Origin: Nitrospira sp. CG24A
GTDB taxonomy: Bacteria > Nitrospirota > Nitrospiria > Nitrospirales > Nitrospiraceae
Length of the DNA: 64,000 bases
Reading direction: 5' to 3'
Assembly: GCA_002869925.2 (NCBI GenBank)
Contig: NEWT02000035.1
Coordinates: 158,918-222,917 of the forward strand
A program made the position numbers and the translations under genes. Below the pieces are notes generated by a model, which saw only the letters and a list, made by a program, of their open reading frames with translations, did not search any database and was not told the DNA's origin. Positions 62,663-64,000 of the stretch are shown here, piece by piece (within the stretch, counting starts at the first letter, position 1; each line of letters begins with the position of its first letter).

Positions 62663-63868
62663 ATGAAGGCCAATCTCACAGCTGGATTGATCCTGACCAT
62701 TGCCGGTACCGGAGTTTCAGGCTGGTCAGGAGATGGAACGGTCGCCTCCACGGCTTGTCTGAATGAGCCGAAGAGTGTGACCGTCGATGCAGAGGGAAAT
62801 CTTTTCATCGCTGACTCAGAGAACCACGTCGTTCGAAAGATCGATCGGAAGACCCTTTGTATCACAACCGTTGCGGGCATGGTTCAGGCGTTTGACGCAG
62901 GGACGACACCCGTTCTGCCGGCTTCAAGATCTGAGGATGTCGATGAGGATCCTCTTTCTGAAACCAGCAAGGTCGACTTGCACGCTGTGACCCAACAGAC
63001 CGACTTGAGTGGAACGGTGCGATATGTTGCGGTCAGTACAGCGCCGGGTATGCACTTCGGTGGTGATGGTGGACCGGCTGATCAAGCCCTGCTGAATTTT
63101 CCCACAGCAGTGGTAGTCGATCGGGCGGGGCATCTCTATATTGCGGACACCCTGAACCATCGAGTGCGGCGTGTGGATGCGGTGACAGGGGCGATTACGA
63201 CCGTGGCCGGCCTGGGCAAGCCTCGGTATTCTGGCGATGGAGGATTAGCCGTGGAGACCGGATTGAACGAACCGGCTGCATTAGCGCTAAGCGACGACGG
63301 GATCCTCTACATCGCTGACCAGAGTAACAATCGTGTGCGGGCGGTAGATTTGGCATCGGGAATGATTCGGACGGTCGCAGGGACAGGCACAGCAGCGTAT
63401 AATGGAGACGGTCTGACTGCGACAGAGACCGATCTGGCCGGCCCCAGCGGATTGGCGCTGGCGTCGGATGGTACTTTGTACATTGCCGATTGCTTCAACG
63501 GAAGGATTCGCGCGGTCGATCCTGTCACTGGTCTGATACGAACTGTGGTGGGTAACGGCGGAGAGTATCGGTATCAAGGGTTGGATGAACCGCCCAGCTC
63601 CAGCGCCTCTCGGCCAGCGGGGATTACATTGGATGATGAGGGAAATCTGTACATGACCGATTCCGACAACCACCTGGTGCGGCGGTGGGATCGAATCTCC
63701 GGGCGTATTGAACGCATTGCCGGTGTGGGTGTGTCTGACTACAGTGGCGATGGGGGCGCTGCCCTCGAAGCCAGTTTGAGCTACCCGTTTGGAATCGTGT
63801 TAGATCGCGCAGGGCATCTCTTCGTGGCCGATACATTCAATCATCGCATTCGTGAGATCATATTGTAG
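62663..63868 (+). CDS. NHL-repeat protein
   Basis: The 401-residue protein is a beta-propeller of NHL repeats. Repeats of the TVAGxGxxxYSGDGG type alternate with LYIADxxNNRVRxVD (residues ~1-400, e.g. GHLYIADTLNHRVRRVD, ILYIADQSNNRVRAVD, TLYIADCFNGRIRAVD). A convincing signal peptide is not seen. It may bind a ligand or protein; the function is unknown. It sits between leuB and asd. Confidence 0.85.
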   Translation: MKANLTAGLILTIAGTGVSGWSGDGTVASTACLNEPKSVTVDAEGNLFIADSENHVVRKIDRKTLCITTVAGMVQAFDAGTTPVLPASRSEDVDEDPLSETSKVDLHAVTQQTDLSGTVRYVAVSTAPGMHFGGDGGPADQALLNFPTAVVVDRAGHLYIADTLNHRVRRVDAVTGAITTVAGLGKPRYSGDGGLAVETGLNEPAALALSDDGILYIADQSNNRVRAVDLASGMIRTVAGTGTAAYNGDGLTATETDLAGPSGLALASDGTLYIADCFNGRIRAVDPVTGLIRTVVGNGGEYRYQGLDEPPSSSASRPAGITLDDEGNLYMTDSDNHLVRRWDRISGRIERIAGVGVSDYSGDGGAALEASLSYPFGIVLDRAGHLFVADTFNHRIREIIL

Positions 63869-63884
63869 GTAGGGTCGAGGGGGC

Positions 63885-64000
63885 ATGGTGAAAAAGAAAT
63901 CAGGGTATGTGGTGGCCATCCTCGGCGCAACGGGGGCGGTTGGGAAAGAAACTCTTGAGATTTTAGAGGAACGAAAGTTTCCCTTGGCGGCCCTACGTCT
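63885..64000 (+). CDS. asd: Aspartate-semialdehyde dehydrogenase, N-terminal fragment
   Basis: The visible 38 residues read MVKKKSGYVVAILGATGAVG and then KETLEILEERKFPLAALR. The GATGAVG loop is the NADP-binding motif of Asd, the enzyme of the aspartate pathway. The gene runs off the right edge. Confidence 0.85.
   Translation, partial: MVKKKSGYVVAILGATGAVGKETLEILEERKFPLAALR

Overview
The window is most likely from a Nitrospira-type bacterium (phylum Nitrospirota). The main evidence is gene content. There is a complete Pup/UBact-proteasome locus in an otherwise Gram-negative-looking genome full of lipoproteins. There is also a five-subunit 2-oxoacid:ferredoxin oxidoreductase of the kind used in the reductive TCA cycle, and a dense set of dispersed palindromic repeats. 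No organism name can be read directly from the sequence, so this is an inference.

Layout. 1-4200 is a decayed accessory stretch: one intact GNAT acetyltransferase gene, two broken copies of it, two small inverted-repeat elements and small hypothetical genes. 4169-9275 (minus strand) holds a CHASE2/sigma-54 AAA+ regulator, a TPR/Sel1 lipoprotein, a HIT protein and an exported protein. 9449-11861 (plus) holds an HD-domain protein, a YjbQ-family protein and an HtrA-like protease. 11936-18693 is the protein-tagging and degradation locus, in the order proteasomal AAA+ ATPase, dop, pup/UBact, prcB, prcA, pafA. 18719-27415 (mostly minus) holds an alpha/beta hydrolase, a frameshifted HNH-like gene, tRNA-Asn, the oxidoreductase operon behind a near-consensus promoter, a TPR protein and two small conserved proteins.

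27955-35491 is a housekeeping run: rho, rpmE, prfA, prmC, murA, hisG, hisD, hisB. The remaining histidine genes (hisH, a lipoprotein gene, hisA, hisF, hisIE, a HIT gene) lie at 42319-46222. The 6.8 kb between the two his blocks is an accessory island. It carries a three-gene module of small conserved proteins, a truncated multicopper-oxidase-like gene, a glucose-dehydrogenase pseudogene, a Met/Lys-rich repeat protein and a cytochrome b / Tat-exported molybdopterin oxidoreductase pair. 46632-53860 holds dnaG, rpoD, tRNA-Ile2, a zinc-ribbon protein, an RNase HIII-like gene, an M48 lipoprotein protease, rnpB and a glutaredoxin. 54143-64000 is branched-chain amino-acid and phospholipid synthesis: ilvB, ilvN, ilvC, psd, pssA, a leucine T-box leader, leuA, a cupin gene, leuB, an NHL-repeat protein and the start of asd.

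The most notable points are the UBact-proteasome system; a palindromic repeat family whose first bases supply the stop codons of several unrelated genes; a T-box with a probable leucine specifier upstream of leuA; and the accessory island splitting the histidine genes. All coordinates and motifs were read by eye. No homology search was run, so family names rest on recognised motifs.
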